Part shown: positions 63,038 through 64,000 of the stretch, piece after piece
How the letters are laid out: every line of letters starts with the position of its first letter
How positions within the stretch are numbered: position 1 is the stretch's first letter
Assembly (NCBI RefSeq): GCF_900167015.1
Contig: NZ_FUXX01000010.1
Span: forward strand, 1-64,000
Direction: 5' to 3'
DNA length: 64,000 nt
Origin: Succinivibrio dextrinosolvens DSM 3072
GTDB taxonomy: Bacteria; Pseudomonadota; Gammaproteobacteria; Enterobacterales; Succinivibrionaceae
Translations under genes and position numbers: made by a program
The notes under the pieces: model-generated
Seen by the model: only the letters and a program-made list of their open reading frames with translations
Database searches by the model: none
What the model was told of the DNA's origin: nothing

Positions 63038-64000
63038 ATGCAGGAAGAATTCAGAGGTCGAAAAAAAGAATTAAAAGCCCTTGACAGAAAATTTAGACAA
63101 AATGGCTTCGCAATGACTGTTCTGTACGGCAGACGCAGAATTGGTAAAACAATGTTGATTAATAAATTTATGAAAGACCAGTCTTGCAAATGTATATCTT
63201 TTACGTCGGTTGAACGAAGTGAGTCTGAATTACTGTCAATGATGACTGATTCTGTCCTTTCAGTACTTTCTCCTGAAATGCATAACATTATTCAATTTAA
63301 TGATTTTGAAAATATCTTTGACTACATAGGAAAATTTGCTGAAAAAGAACGTATTATTTTTTTTATAGACGAGTATCCTTATCTAGCAAGGCAATGTCCA
63401 TATATCCAGTCTGTGTTACAAAAAGTTATTGATACCAAGTGGAAGAATAGTAATCTTTTCTTTGTCTTGTGTGGATCTCTAGTAAGCTTTATGAAAGATG
63501 AAGTCCTTGCAGAGTCAGCTCCTTTACATGGCAGAAGTGATCTTGAATTAAAACTTAGACCCTTTAATTATCTTGAAACAGCAGAATTCCTTGATGGTTA
63601 TACGAATAAGGAAAAGGCTATATGTTATGGCCTTTCAAATGGTGTAGCCAAATACATTGAACAGTTTCCTACTTCCGTTAGTCTTGATCAGAACATAATT
63701 GATCAGTTTTTTTCTGTAGGAGGTTATTTTTCTGAAGAACAGATTAAAACAGTAACAACTAACGATAGACAGAATCCAGCTCTGTACAATTCTATTATAT
63801 CCGCTGTTGCAACAGGTCATACCAGAAATAGTGAAATCTCATCTTATGTCGGAGCGGAAGATATAACTTATCCCTTAAAGATTCTTACAAGAGCTGAACT
63901 TCTTGAGAGAAGAATGTCTAAAAAACCTTACTATGTATTAAAAGACAGTATGCTTGAATTTTGGTTTAAATATGTCAACAGAGCAACTAGTCTTATAAAC
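63038..64000 (+). CDS. AAA-type ATPase, archaeal-type/DUF234 family (cut by window edge)
   Basis: The open frame of 321 codons starts at an ATG behind AAGAGG and is still open at the right edge. It has MQEEFRGRKKELKAL at the start, Walker A YGRRRIGKT, Walker B IIFFIDEYPYL and a sensor-like FFVLCGSLVSFM. This is the STAND-like 'archaeal ATPase' family common in gut bacteria and archaea, followed by a winged-helix region (about 235-300). Function unknown; members often occur singly near mobile or defence genes. The repeat array directly upstream may regulate it. Confidence 0.82.
   Translation, partial: MQEEFRGRKKELKALDRKFRQNGFAMTVLYGRRRIGKTMLINKFMKDQSCKCISFTSVERSESELLSMMTDSVLSVLSPEMHNIIQFNDFENIFDYIGKFAEKERIIFFIDEYPYLARQCPYIQSVLQKVIDTKWKNSNLFFVLCGSLVSFMKDEVLAESAPLHGRSDLELKLRPFNYLETAEFLDGYTNKEKAICYGLSNGVAKYIEQFPTSVSLDQNIIDQFFSVGGYFSEEQIKTVTTNDRQNPALYNSIISAVATGHTRNSEISSYVGAEDITYPLKILTRAELLERRMSKKPYYVLKDSMLEFWFKYVNRATSLIN

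Overview
The window is chromosomal DNA from an AT-rich, facultative or strict anaerobe among the Gammaproteobacteria. The housekeeping gene orders are gammaproteobacterial: mutH divergent from rppH-ptsP; thyA, sdhE and srmB; coaE-zapD-yacG; lptD-surA-rsmA; ribD/ribE, ribH-nusB-thiL; aroQ-accB-accC. Glycogen genes, a fermentative D-lactate dehydrogenase behind a perfect FNR-type box, many NAD(P)H-linked reductases and a nitrogenase-like system suggest a gut or rumen anaerobe. Succinivibrionaceae is my best guess, from gene content and composition only; no 16S rRNA gene is present.

Layout. 1-2.7 kb: the edge of a probable transposase, an orphan solute-binding protein, an initiator tRNA and a small glycogen-binding-type protein. 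3.2-11.4 kb: mismatch repair, RNA decapping, PTS-Ntr, thyA-sdhE-srmB, and nagA with an RpiR regulator. 11.5-20.5 kb: a redox island with three aldo/keto reductases, an Fe-type alcohol dehydrogenase, an SDR, two flavodoxins (one apparently exported), an NTT/MFS-like carrier, and LysR and TetR regulators. 20.7-28.0 kb: a small peptide ending in six alternating cysteines, then a two-domain NifX-like protein, NifB, NifD-like, NifK-like, NifH, a 2[4Fe-4S] ferredoxin and a NifS. 28.1-30.9 kb: glgA and glgC. 31.4-34.1 kb: a coiled-coil membrane protein, a macrodomain protein and ldhA. 34.2-42.2 kb: one long minus-strand run from coaE to rsmC that includes outer-membrane biogenesis genes. 42.3-44.7 kb: a lipoprotein, xerD and a degenerate kinase-fold protein. 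44.8-51.1 kb: a tandem repeat, then FKBP, thiL, nusB, ribH, ribE, ribD and glyA. 51.3-58.5 kb: an MFS carrier, then a second NifD-like/NifK-like pair fused into an operon with a NitT/TauT/Ssu-type ABC importer. 58.7-64 kb: a YgiW-type protein, a LysR regulator, aroQ-accB-accC and a truncated AAA-type ATPase behind 15-bp palindromic repeats.

The most interesting system is the split nitrogenase-like machinery. One locus carries the only H, B and X-type genes plus one D/K pair. About 24 kb away, a closely similar second D/K pair is attached to a substrate importer. Both D proteins keep the cysteines expected for the P-cluster and for the active-site cluster, but have Phe where nitrogenase has its catalytic His195. 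nifE, nifN and nifV are absent. This points to a group-IV-type, non-N2-fixing reductase. The closest known function is methylthio-alkane reduction for sulfur acquisition, and an organosulfur role would fit the importer and the cysteine-rich leader-like peptide. That role is inference.
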